A program made the translations under genes and the position numbers. 64,000 nt of DNA from Microcystis aeruginosa W13-11 (lineage in GTDB: Bacteria; Cyanobacteriota; Cyanobacteriia; Cyanobacteriales; Microcystaceae): contig JAADBR010000007.1 of assembly GCA_009995705.1 (NCBI GenBank), positions 1 through 64,000 of the forward strand, given 5' to 3'. Each line of letters opens with the position of its first letter. The stretch's first letter is position 1. This document shows, piece by piece, positions 36,561-44,416 of the stretch. A model generated the notes under the pieces. That model searched no databases and was not told where the DNA came from. It saw only the letters and a list, made by a program, of their open reading frames with translations.

Positions 36561-36655
36561 TATAGTCATTTCAGATAAGTCTGATACACTCTAGACCAGT
36601 TAAACCCTTATGAACTCTGGCATTAATATTCTCAATCTTAATTGAAATGACTATA
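36561..36655. repeat. 95-bp MITE with terminal inverted repeats
   Basis: TATAGTCATTTCA at 36561-36573 is the exact reverse complement of TGAAATGACTATA at 36643-36655, and the match extends imperfectly (GATAAG versus ATTAAG). The ends are T/A, as in IS630/Tc1-type MITEs that insert at TA. No coding potential. The rest to 36942 contains AAGGACTT...AAGTCCTT pairing but nothing more. Confidence 0.75.
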
Positions 36656-36942
36656 GAACACAATCTTCGGTGTAAGGACTTGATCGCTTAGGGGGTGATG
36701 GAATATTATAAGGATAGGTTTTTTCAGTGAGCCATTCATGCGGATGCGGAGGTTAAGTCCTTAAGTTTGATTACGGTTCGACCGAACGCTCAGTAACGTT
36801 CTTCTCGGCGATTTGTGACAAAGGGTATTGTGAACAGTTTCTTGGGTAACTAAGCCATGAAAGCCTTGTCCAGACTCCATTTGAAAAGCTATAGATCACA
36901 AGAAACCCAAGAAAGCTAAATTGATTCGCATCTGGCTTAAAT

Positions 36943-38151
36943 ATGAAAAAAACACTAAGATTACTGACTATTTTATTCATCTTCATACTGTCGCTAGTTA
37001 TAACTGCGTACCCTGCTTTTGGACAACTAAAGGAAGGTAATTTAATTTGGACGACGAAAAAAGAAGACATATTTTATATTTTAAGAAGTAATAACACTGA
37101 ACCATCTATATTTCTTGATATTCCAAAAACATTTAATATTGAGGAGAAATATGAGACAGGAATCAATCTGGTTAGTAGTGGGAAATCTATTTTTTGGCTG
37201 GATTATGATTATGAGTTTAAAGAAGGTAATGACAATAACATTTCCATGTATGTTTATAAGATGGACATTGATAGTTCTAAACCATCTGTTGTTGTTGATC
37301 TTTCTCAAAAAGCCGGGTCTCAAATAGTACGATGGCTTCCTAGTTCTTTAACGACAGACGGGAAGTTTCTTTTTTGGTTAGGACAAAATTTAGAGGGAAA
37401 GCCTTTTATTTATAGATCAGATATCAACGGGGATAATTTTTCCATGCTTTTTGAATTTCCCTATGAATCTACAACATTTAAGCCTCAGATAAAACATTTA
37501 ACAACAGATGGAAAATTTATTTATACACATATTGACGGCAATCTTCGTAATCAATCTGGCGGCTTCGGGAAGCCAACCGAACTTCTATTAAAAATAGAAA
37601 TAAGCAATCCCGTTTTATTAGCCATTGATGCACTGTCGATTTTACGAAACTGGACAGGTGAAGGAGTTTTGTCCATTAATAATTATGAGGATACTTTATT
37701 AACAGATGGTAAGTTTTTATACTTTACTATTGGTTTACTTAATCCTAATTATGGCGACGGAATTGTTCGTTCTGATTTTGATGGACAAAATCCATCAATG
37801 ATTGCTGAGCCTAAATATGGGACTGGTGTAACCAGTATGACTAATAATAAGAATTCACTTTTTTGGGTATTGCGATATTCTAAATTTTTCCAAATTAATC
37901 AATCAGCTTTTGATGGCTCATCAAAGTCTGTTTTAATTGAGGTTCCTGTTGAGGATAGTCTCTCTCATCATAGAAGTTATAACATACCATCAAGTATTGC
38001 TTTTGTATCGAATAATTATCTAAGCTCACAACTAATAATGGGAGTCGTCATTTTCTTGATAAGTTTGGCAATAATCTTAGGTTTATTATGGATTTTCTCA
38101 AAAAACCTATCAAACTCTGACATAAAACAGGAGGCTGAATCAGAAGCTTAA
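36943..38151 (+). CDS. membrane-anchored beta-propeller-like protein
   Basis: 402 residues. A signal peptide (residues 1-27, ending PAFG) is followed by a repeat-rich ectodomain and a C-terminal membrane segment (~377-395) with a short charged tail. Repeat cues are TDGKFLFWLGQN..IYRSDI, TDGKFIYTHIDG and TDGKFLYFTIGL..GIVRSDFDG, a DUF5050/YWTD-like propeller pattern. No catalytic motif. It lies 73 bases upstream of the TIR-GUN4 gene on the same strand and might be a sensor for it, which is only inference. Confidence 0.6.
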   Translation: MKKTLRLLTILFIFILSLVITAYPAFGQLKEGNLIWTTKKEDIFYILRSNNTEPSIFLDIPKTFNIEEKYETGINLVSSGKSIFWLDYDYEFKEGNDNNISMYVYKMDIDSSKPSVVVDLSQKAGSQIVRWLPSSLTTDGKFLFWLGQNLEGKPFIYRSDINGDNFSMLFEFPYESTTFKPQIKHLTTDGKFIYTHIDGNLRNQSGGFGKPTELLLKIEISNPVLLAIDALSILRNWTGEGVLSINNYEDTLLTDGKFLYFTIGLLNPNYGDGIVRSDFDGQNPSMIAEPKYGTGVTSMTNNKNSLFWVLRYSKFFQINQSAFDGSSKSVLIEVPVEDSLSHHRSYNIPSSIAFVSNNYLSSQLIMGVVIFLISLAIILGLLWIFSKNLSNSDIKQEAESEA

Positions 38152-38224
38152 AGCAATCTAATTCGTTATCTGTTAACAATTTTTTTTCTAATTGAATAAT
38201 CCAGAATCATTTGTAAAAGAGACT

Positions 38225-39253
38225 ATGAAAGACGTATTTATTTGTCATACCAGTGAAGACAAACTCCTGATTGTGGAACCTTTAGTTTCAGGCTTAGAAA
38301 AAGCTGACATTACTTTTTGGTATGATCGGGCTGAAATTAAATGGGGAGATAGTATTACAGCCAAAGTAAATGAGGGTTTAAGAATCTCTCGTTTTGTGAT
38401 CGTTGTCTTGAGCGAAGCTTTTCTAAACAAAAATTTTCCTAAGCGAGAGCTTTTTGCCGTCCTCAATCAGGAAATTTATTCCGACCAAACTAAGGTACTT
38501 CCCTTATTTTCAGATAATAAACAAAAACAAAAGGTATTAGAAAGTTTACCGTTACTCAATGATAAACTATACCAAACTTGGAACGGCAATGCAGATACAA
38601 TTATTGAAGCTCTTTTACCTCACTTGTCAGAAAAAACAACGCTTAAATTTAAAGATCAAAAAAGCGTAAATGATTTTTTAAACAGAGATAAGTTGATTTC
38701 TGATAAAGGGGTTAGCTATAGCAAACTTCGCCAACTCCTAGAAGCACAAAGTTGGCTAGAAGCTGATCAGGAAACGATCAGGCTTCTTTATAAAGCTACC
38801 GATAAACCAGAATTTACATCAACCTCTCATTTTTCTGTTGTAAAAATTCCCAATGAGGCCTTATCATCAACTGAACTTAAAAGAATATCTGATAATGACT
38901 TAATTATTCTTGATAATCTTTGGAAAAAGTATAGCCACAACAAATTTGGTTTGTCCACTCAAGCTCGTATCTATGAACAAGAAGGGGAAGATTACTATGC
39001 TTTTGCGAATCGTGTCGGATGGCGAAAAAATGGACGGTGGTTAGGTTACAATGATCTGACTTGGCATTTGGACGCTCCAATCGGTCATTTACCTTGGCTA
39101 CAGGGGAAAAAAGCATATCCCACAGAAAAGCAAATGAGAGACTTCCATTTTAGTGCTTGGACATTGAATTTAGGTGACAAACATTTTGCCGAAGATACTT
39201 TTATTTCAGTTCTCCAGCAAAAAGTAATCAGTATTCCTTTATTACAATTTTAA
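38225..39253 (+). CDS. TIR-GUN4 fusion protein
   Basis: 342 residues from ATG 38225 (AAGAGA just upstream; the TTG at 38192 is less likely). Residues 2-125 form a TIR domain: KDVFICHTSEDK, WYDRAEIKWGDS, ISRFVIVVLSEAFL and a Glu75 in RELFAVL placed like the catalytic Glu of NAD-cleaving TIRs. Residues ~164-292 form a GUN4 domain: YSKLRQLLEAQSWLEAD, LDNLWKKYSHNKFGLSTQ, GWRKNGRWLGYNDLTWH and APIGHLPW. GUN4 normally binds porphyrins and stimulates Mg-chelatase. The rest (to 342) is GUN4-like. First gene of a tight three-gene operon (3-base gap). Confidence 0.85.
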   Translation: MKDVFICHTSEDKLLIVEPLVSGLEKADITFWYDRAEIKWGDSITAKVNEGLRISRFVIVVLSEAFLNKNFPKRELFAVLNQEIYSDQTKVLPLFSDNKQKQKVLESLPLLNDKLYQTWNGNADTIIEALLPHLSEKTTLKFKDQKSVNDFLNRDKLISDKGVSYSKLRQLLEAQSWLEADQETIRLLYKATDKPEFTSTSHFSVVKIPNEALSSTELKRISDNDLIILDNLWKKYSHNKFGLSTQARIYEQEGEDYYAFANRVGWRKNGRWLGYNDLTWHLDAPIGHLPWLQGKKAYPTEKQMRDFHFSAWTLNLGDKHFAEDTFISVLQQKVISIPLLQF

Positions 39254-39256
39254 ATT

Positions 39257-39901
39257 ATGTCTCAAAAAATACCTAATTACCTTCGAGCGATCGCCAAATC
39301 TCTTGCTTCCGTAGTAGGCCCATTTGGAGTTCCTGTTGAGTTTGTCTTGAGTCTTTATGATGATCAAATAGAGAACTCCCGTGAGGCCAAACTAGATGCA
39401 ATGATTGCCGAAGGTCAAAGCCTTACTCGTAAGTCTCTTGATGCTATCTTTGAGACAAAAACTGAAATAAAAGAATTACGAGAACAATTTATTTTAGGAA
39501 TACAATTTTGTTTTACTATTCTTATGCAAAATCAAGAATTATTGCAAAATTCTGAAAATTTTGAAGATAAGTTTTCACTTTTACTTGATCGACAAAAGGA
39601 AAAACTTGAGGAAGCTGGTTTTTTGACCAAAGATGTTTTGGTAAAGGAATTGTCAGAACTTTACGGAGCAGATAGCGAACTATTTAAAGCAACTGTTGGG
39701 TCAGCAGGGTTTCCTTTAGCAACAATTCCTCAAAATCAAGCACCCAAAGTTATTGTCTTTCAATTTATTAATCGTTGTTATACTTTGAAACTTAACGATC
39801 AGTTTAAAATATTTAAAGCACTACATAAAGAAAATCCAAATAGTAAAGTTTTGCAATTGGTGAGTGCTTTGCTACAAGAAAAATCCTCAAACCAAATATA
39901 G
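39257..39901 (+). CDS. hypothetical protein with C-terminal adaptor-like domain
   Basis: 214 residues. The N-terminal 120 are helical (IAKSLASVVGPFGVPVEFVL, LREQFILGIQFCFTILMQNQ), perhaps membrane-active. Residues 131-199 form a small domain (ELSELYGADSELFKA to the ENPNSKVL region) that aligns without gaps to residues 19-87 of the next protein, with 21 identities in 69 by my count. Sharing of such a small helical domain between neighbours is typical of effector-associated adaptor domains (EADs). Function not known. Three bases from the TIR-GUN4 gene and 18 from the next gene. Confidence 0.6.
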   Translation: MSQKIPNYLRAIAKSLASVVGPFGVPVEFVLSLYDDQIENSREAKLDAMIAEGQSLTRKSLDAIFETKTEIKELREQFILGIQFCFTILMQNQELLQNSENFEDKFSLLLDRQKEKLEEAGFLTKDVLVKELSELYGADSELFKATVGSAGFPLATIPQNQAPKVIVFQFINRCYTLKLNDQFKIFKALHKENPNSKVLQLVSALLQEKSSNQI

Positions 39902-39919
39902 CAGTTAAACATTTAATTT

Positions 39920-40786
39920 ATGAATACTCCTTTTGAATCTTATTTAGGCTCTCTCAAAAATCAAATTATTAGAGATTTAATTTCTCTCTATGAATCTAAC
40001 CCTTCTCTTTTTATTGCTATCATTTGGGAAGGGGGATTTTCTACAGCAAATTTGAGGAATGAACAAACTTTACGGATTATCATTCAAGACTTTATTTGTC
40101 AATGTAATTCTCTTAATATTCTGCAATTACGACAAGTATTCACCAAATTATGTGAAGAAAATCCAGGCTGTGAATCACTAAGAAAAGCGAGGAATTCACT
40201 TTATCAAAACTTTGATTACGTCAATAGCAACGAAGATTGCATCACTAAATACTTAGTAAAAGTCAAACCAAAACTTATCAGTCAAGGTTGCTCATCCATT
40301 TACAATGATATTATCTATGATGGCAAAGTTTTTAAACAAGTAGCTAAGGCAGCTAGTTTTAAAACATCAATTGGTGGTCTGCCAATGAGAGGAGAAGCTT
40401 TTTTTATCTTTTCCTATTTTTCTTCTGTTAATGATAACTCATTAAGAGAGTTTGCAACGAATTGTTTCAATTACGCCAAAAAAAACTCTAACTTTTCTAG
40501 TATTTTACAAACTGTTTTTAACTTGAAGATACCTACAAATATTTGTTTTTCTATCTCTATGACAAACTTCATAGATGAGAAAACAAAACAACAAATTACA
40601 GAGACAAATCCCTTTGAAGAAACGGTAGATCTTCTATGGTATATTGTACCAATTGTTTACACTCTTAATGAAAAGCAAGTTTATTTTTACGAAGAAGTGT
40701 TAGAGTCTAAACCTTGGGAGTTTTTCAGAGGTGAAATAGTATGGAAAGAACTCAGGAAAATTATCAAACAAACTTTAAGTGACTGA
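39920..40786 (+). CDS. hypothetical protein with N-terminal adaptor-like domain
   Basis: 288 residues. Residues 19-87 (DLISLYESNPSLFIA to CEENPGCESL) match the C-terminal domain of the previous protein. Residues ~100-288 form an uncharacterised domain with IYDGKVFKQVAKAASFKT, GEAFFIFSYFS, KIPTNICFSISMTNF, and a final WEFFRGEIVWKEL. It has no recognisable catalytic motif. Third gene of the TIR-GUN4 operon. An untested but plausible role is a regulated effector or receptor that docks through the shared domain. Confidence 0.55.
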   Translation: MNTPFESYLGSLKNQIIRDLISLYESNPSLFIAIIWEGGFSTANLRNEQTLRIIIQDFICQCNSLNILQLRQVFTKLCEENPGCESLRKARNSLYQNFDYVNSNEDCITKYLVKVKPKLISQGCSSIYNDIIYDGKVFKQVAKAASFKTSIGGLPMRGEAFFIFSYFSSVNDNSLREFATNCFNYAKKNSNFSSILQTVFNLKIPTNICFSISMTNFIDEKTKQQITETNPFEETVDLLWYIVPIVYTLNEKQVYFYEEVLESKPWEFFRGEIVWKELRKIIKQTLSD

Positions 40787-40853
40787 GATAAACAGTTAAA
40801 CCATAATCAGGTAGAGAACTGGAGTTTCACTGGCACGATGGCCTCCAGTAAAC

Positions 40854-41771
40854 TTATTGAGAACTTGATAACGTTTTATTATAAAATTCGGCCTTAACAT
40901 TATCATTAAATTCAGGACTTTCTAGATAAGAACTAACTTCAATTACCCCAACTTTATTAATACTTTGTGGAACGTTTTCAAAAGTAATAATAACCTCAAT
41001 AGGAGTATCTTTAATCAAAATATTGTCGGCTTGATAAGTGCCAGAATTACTGCCAAAATCCACTTTGGTTGCAATTAGTTCTTTGCCATCCTCAATGATT
41101 CGACTTCTATTGTTAGAATTATAATTTCCGTGTATATAGAGCTTGTTTTTATCTTGTGTACTTGTCACCAAAAGAGAACACTTAATATTTTGAAGTGTTG
41201 AAGAAATTGCTGATCTTTGGCATTCTTTGAACTGAAAAATTAAAGATTGGACTTTAACAATCTTATCCGTATTAAAAGAAGACGGCTCTGACACAGTTTC
41301 ATTATCAGGTGCGAATGAAGCCGAGGGACTGGGTACATTTGAACCTTTTAAAGATTGATTTTCATCTTCAAGCTCTTTTATTTTTCTTTGCAAATCTTTG
41401 TTTTCCGACTCAAGTGTATTTAATTTTTCTGATAACTGAACTAAATCGGAATTGCTAGATTGCTGAAAAAAACTGGAAATCCATTCCTTAAATTTATAGC
41501 CGCCAAAAGCAGATAAGGGAATAGTTAAAACTAATAAAACAGAAGCAAATATTAGGTAATTTTTTCTTTGTTGTTTTTTAAATTCTTTATTCACTTGTCT
41601 GCGAACCTCCTCAATGTCATTATCCATTAACAAGTCAGATAATCCTAGTTCTTGAAGACTCTCTTTAACAGCATCAAGAGTGATAACCTCTTGATTATAC
41701 TGTTTTCTATAGGAAAGTCGTTCAATCAATTTTTTAAACTCATCATCACTTAAACCATCCTTCAAAACCAT
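40854..41771 (-). CDS. membrane protein with coiled coil, unknown function
   Basis: 305 residues from ATG 41771 (MVLKDGLSDDEFKKL). The longer TTG start at 41852 would read through the leader that is shared with the lipoprotein gene, so I reject it. The N-terminal cytosolic part has helices like a small death-fold or EF-type helical domain (LSYRKQYNQEVITLDAVKES). A membrane segment lies at ~71-92 (LIFASVLLVLTIPLSAFGG), followed by a coiled coil (QLSEKLNTLESENKDLQRKI) and a beta-rich extracytoplasmic domain. Convergent with the TIR-GUN4 operon, with a 67-base gap. Confidence 0.6.
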   Translation of the reverse strand: MVLKDGLSDDEFKKLIERLSYRKQYNQEVITLDAVKESLQELGLSDLLMDNDIEEVRRQVNKEFKKQQRKNYLIFASVLLVLTIPLSAFGGYKFKEWISSFFQQSSNSDLVQLSEKLNTLESENKDLQRKIKELEDENQSLKGSNVPSPSASFAPDNETVSEPSSFNTDKIVKVQSLIFQFKECQRSAISSTLQNIKCSLLVTSTQDKNKLYIHGNYNSNNRSRIIEDGKELIATKVDFGSNSGTYQADNILIKDTPIEVIITFENVPQSINKVGVIEVSSYLESPEFNDNVKAEFYNKTLSSSQ

Positions 41772-41816
41772 AAGTTTTACCCTAAATTGTAATAAAAATA
41801 AATGTCTGTCATTATT

Positions 41817-42059
41817 CTGTATAACACTTTCTACGGTAACGATATGGGTCAACTTTCTGTATATCCATCTATTTTAGTGCAATCGCAAGAAAAATTTCCC
41901 CATATCATACCCAAAAGCGTGTTAGCCATAGCACATTGCCAAAAACCTTGTTTAACTAAATTCCTGACAATAGGCTGAAATAACACGAGTTTTCTGGTGT
42001 TATAACAACTATTCGTCAATCTGACCGCACCTCTTGACAAAAATTTACAATTATTCGAC
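41817..42059 (-). promoter_or_regulatory. leader/upstream region of the coiled-coil gene, paralogous to 43026-43281
   Basis: Four ordered blocks match the upstream region of the lipoprotein gene. Read on the plus strand they are AACACT..C....GTAACGATAT (41824-41845), AACTTTC.GTATATC, TAACTAAATT..TGACA.TA.GCTGAAATAAC, and TCTGACCGCAC then ACAAAAATTTACAATTATTC. Spacing differs by indels. Both copies lie upstream of minus-strand genes of the island, so they may carry the same promoter or 5' leader. The remainder to 42372 shows an A+T-rich gap with a short GGTGCGTT-type fragment. Confidence 0.6.
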
Positions 42060-42372
42060 CCTTAGCGATCGCTATCGGGAGATAGAATGTGCGTGGTGCG
42101 TTACCCAAAATCGATCGGTGGAGCAGTAGGACTTGCATTAGACCTCGACCTAATATTATCTCAAGACCAAAAGTCTTTCTAGTTAAGGAATCTACCCGAA
42201 TAAAAATTATTTTAATTGCCTCATATTTTTTCAGTGAAATTGAATTAGCAACGATAGATATACATTTCAGCTATCGAACTACTTAATTAGTATATAGGCT
42301 AAAAGCAAGCTGTGACTGGGTTATAATTTTTGAAGATGTCTATTAGGGAACGCACCCTACGGCGATGGCAAT

Positions 42373-42978
42373 CTATAGTTTACATGTTTTCAAGGAGTGG
42401 AAGATAGCAGCCCTCGTTAGCTCCGGTAGCGGGCCTATCCATCTTTCCCTCACCGAGCGCGAGCGCTCCGGATTGCCGCTTGTCCACAGACGTTCTATGG
42501 TATTGAGGTCAGTACAGGGTATGTTCAGTAATTTATCTCGCGGGCAAAGGGCAGACCACGTCGGATCTTTTCTGGCTCGATTCGATTCGTAGCAGCTCGA
42601 TTCTAATCCCACGGACTGGGCAATTACCTTTTGAGTTTCGTCAAGAGCTGGATAATGATAATCGTTTAAGATTTTTTCACTCCTCTCTCTCGTCAGAGAT
42701 CCCGTCTCGATGTTAGTTACAGTTACAACGTACGCTTCCTTCAGCAGGTCGCGCAGGCGGGTGTAGTCCACCCCTCGTTCGGATTGCAAATCGTTGGATT
42801 GCAAATCGTTCGTCACTCGATTTTTCGCTGTATCCAGCAACCTCAACCCGCTGGTCTGATTTTGGAGTCCACAGGAAGCAAGAATTGCACTGCTAAAACC
42901 GACTGCGATCCATCTTAGAAATGCCTGCCGCAAAACCTTGAGCGCGTGGGGCAGTTGTTTTGGTTTATATGGAATCAC
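42373..42978 (-). CDS. lipoprotein with divergent GUN4-like sequence
   Basis: 201 residues. The signal region ends in lipobox LASC (Cys36). Then GVDYTRLRDLLKE resembles the beginning of GUN4 and LLNIPCTDLNTIERLW resembles the GUN4 core, but the porphyrin-facing YSNGRFGFSVQ part is missing and the middle is replaced (RERSEKILNDYHYPALDET). Start GTG 42978 with GGAG 7 bases upstream. A 15-base tandem duplication (GGATTGCAAATCGTT) gives the SNDLQSNDLQS repeat. Second GUN4-like protein within 3.1 kb of the TIR-GUN4 fusion. Confidence 0.55.
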   Translation of the reverse strand: MIPYKPKQLPHALKVLRQAFLRWIAVGFSSAILASCGLQNQTSGLRLLDTAKNRVTNDLQSNDLQSERGVDYTRLRDLLKEAYVVTVTNIETGSLTRERSEKILNDYHYPALDETQKVIAQSVGLESSCYESNRARKDPTWSALCPRDKLLNIPCTDLNTIERLWTSGNPERSRSVRERWIGPLPELTRAAIFHSLKTCKL

Positions 42979-43025
42979 GAGAGTCTCCTTAATGCGTAAA
43001 TGTTCAGGGGTTTACGAGAGAATAT

Positions 43026-43281
43026 CTGTACAACACTCTCCAGAGTAACGATATAGCACTTTTCACGTTACTGAGGTATCGACAAGTTTTGCCAACAAAG
43101 GGTTTAAGACCCTTGCCCATACCTTATTCTGATGAAAACTGCTATATGTAGAAACTTTCGGTATATCACCCCATTAACTAAATTTATGACAGTAAGCTGA
43201 AATAACGGAACTCTTCTAAAAGACTAGCTAAGATTTCTAGTTCTGACCGCACTTCTCCACAAAAATTTACAATTATTCGAC
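43026..43281 (-). promoter_or_regulatory. upstream region of the lipoprotein gene, paralogous to 41817-42059
   Basis: The same four blocks in the same order: ACAACACTCTCCAGAGTAAC..ATAT (43030-43055), AACTTTCGGTATATC, TAACTAAATT..TGACAGTA.GCTGAAATAAC, and TTCTGACCGCAC with ACAAAAATTTACAATTATTC. An insert of about 90 bases separates block 1 from block 2. It could be a duplicated promoter/leader or a small mobile unit; the sequence does not decide. Confidence 0.6.
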
Positions 43282-43297
43282 GCAATTAATGGACTGT

Positions 43298-43651
43298 CTA
43301 TAGAGCTATCGACTCGTTAGAAGTTTCTCCGGCGGGTTGGGGAGTGGAAAACCCCGTCAGGGATAGAAGCTGTCGTTTAGCGGTTTCCCGTTCGAGACGG
43401 TAACGGTTCAACTGAATCTCTAACTGTTCTCGTTGGGCGATTCTTGTTAGATAGGTTTCGGTGGATGAACCGCCCAGACGGTAATCTATCTCGGTAATCC
43501 TGGTCAAGAGGTCATGATTGGACAGTTGGGCTGATATCGCCCGTTCTCGATCGCCGGCGGTTTCGTAGGCGATCAGGAGGGTAAGATATTTTCTCACAGG
43601 GCGATCGCATTCTTTCCTAGGGTGTGTTCCCTGAAAACATGACAATTTCAA
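43298..43651 (-). pseudogene. TolC-like C-terminal fragment
   Basis: 117 codons. From KYLTLLIAYETAG onward the sequence resembles a TolC/outer-membrane efflux repeat (LLTRITEIDYRLGGSSTETY, LTRIAQREQLEIQLNRYR, LLSLTG). The first ~20 codons come from a repeat-like junction (GGTGTGTTCCC), so the true N-terminus is lost. Full-length TolC proteins have about 450 residues. Probably a truncated relic and not expressed usefully. Confidence 0.5.
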
Positions 43652-43688
43652 GGTTAACCAATATTTGGGAATGCACCACCCCTACCAT

Positions 43689-43910
43689 TTATAATTGGGG
43701 AACATTTTCCTGTTCATAATTTTCTATTAATATTCCCAAAATTTCCATTAAAGAAGCAAGAGGATGATTTTCATTTTCTCCTATTTCATCTATCAAATTA
43801 TCTAACATAATTACTAATTGTTCATATTCTGATTCATTGCGAGGGATAAAGAGTATTTGCTTTAAGTTTGTCCAGGCTTGCCGTGTTTTCTCTATATCTA
43901 TCGTCGGCAT
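43689..43910 (-). CDS. HigA-type antitoxin-like protein
   Basis: 73 residues from ATG 43910, preceded by GGAAGGAG (8 bases), which favours this start over the frame start at 43949. The core is ESEYEQLVIMLDNLIDEIGE and NENHPLASLMEILGILIENY, the N-terminal part found in cyanobacterial HigA-family antitoxins. The usual HTH at the C-terminus is absent, so it is either a short variant or truncated. The matching toxin upstream is a remnant. Confidence 0.6.
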   Translation of the reverse strand: MPTIDIEKTRQAWTNLKQILFIPRNESEYEQLVIMLDNLIDEIGENENHPLASLMEILGILIENYEQENVPQL

Positions 43911-44030
43911 TTTTTTACTCCTTCCATTTATTTTTGTCCTATTCAGCATGAGTTAAAACTTCTCGAATATAAATTTTTTGTCGCTTGTAATGAATCGCCG
44001 CTATGAGTCTAATCTTATTTCCACCTTGGA
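43905..44030 (-). pseudogene. HigB toxin, C-terminal remnant with premature stop
   Basis: Read on the minus strand: GNKIRLIAAIHYKRQKIYIR and EVLTHAE, then TAG (43939-43941), then DKNKWKE. HigB mRNA interferases end with an HAEYDK-type motif, so the TAG probably replaces the Tyr codon. The N-terminal half is missing altogether. It sits directly upstream of the HigA-like gene, the normal HigB-HigA order. Confidence 0.55.
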
Positions 44031-44035
44031 ACCCC

Positions 44036-44245
44036 CTAAGCTACATCTACATACTCACAGATCGACACTGATTCAGGAACAGTTAATCCATCTTCTTTTA
44101 AGCCTTCCAAATGAAAAATTATTGCCTCAGCAATTAATTGTTTAACTTCTTCTAATGTTTCTGCAACCGCAACACATCCGGGAAGATCGGGAACATAAGC
44201 ACCGTAGCTATTTTCTCCTTTTTCAATAACAACTGCATATCGCAT
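44036..44245 (-). CDS. hicB: HicB-family antitoxin
   Basis: 69 residues with the HicB N-terminal fold: MRYAVVIEKGENSYGAYVPD then LPGCVAVAETLEEVKQLIAE and FHLEGLKEDG. The partial RNase-H-like domain binds the toxin; the usual short length fits cyanobacterial HicB proteins without an added DNA-binding domain. GAGGAGG precedes the ATG. The hicA partner is only a tail (next feature), so it is an orphan antitoxin here. Confidence 0.8.
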   Translation of the reverse strand: MRYAVVIEKGENSYGAYVPDLPGCVAVAETLEEVKQLIAEAIIFHLEGLKEDGLTVPESVSICEYVDVA

Positions 44246-44247
44246 TA

Positions 44248-44331
44248 TATTTTGTCCTCCTCAATTTGAGCTTGTCGCCATATATTTTTAAGAGTCCCAA
44301 TAGGAACATCAACGCTGGATTTCGACCAACA
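44248..44331 (-). pseudogene. HicA toxin, C-terminal remnant
   Basis: The minus strand encodes KSSVDVPIGTLKNIWRQAQI followed by EEDK and leads straight into the hicB ATG. The DVPIGTLKxIxRQA motif is the C-terminus of HicA RNA-binding toxins. The catalytic His-containing N-terminal part is absent. No open start exists. The order hicA-hicB is the normal one. Confidence 0.5.
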
Positions 44332-44416
44332 AAGCAAAGATTTGAGCTATCACCACTACAATAAAATCACTACTCACCCGCAGCAGATAAAGCCATAAAT
44401 CCCGAAAATATTGCCC

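Noticed and set aside
36770..36800. GGTTCGACCGAACGC, resembling a tRNA T-arm
   Set aside because: No acceptor, D or anticodon arms could be built around it; it is a simple palindrome.
41849..42040. 63-codon minus-strand frame upstream of the coiled-coil gene
   Set aside because: It lies in the paralogous upstream region, and the second copy at 43026-43281 does not keep the frame open.
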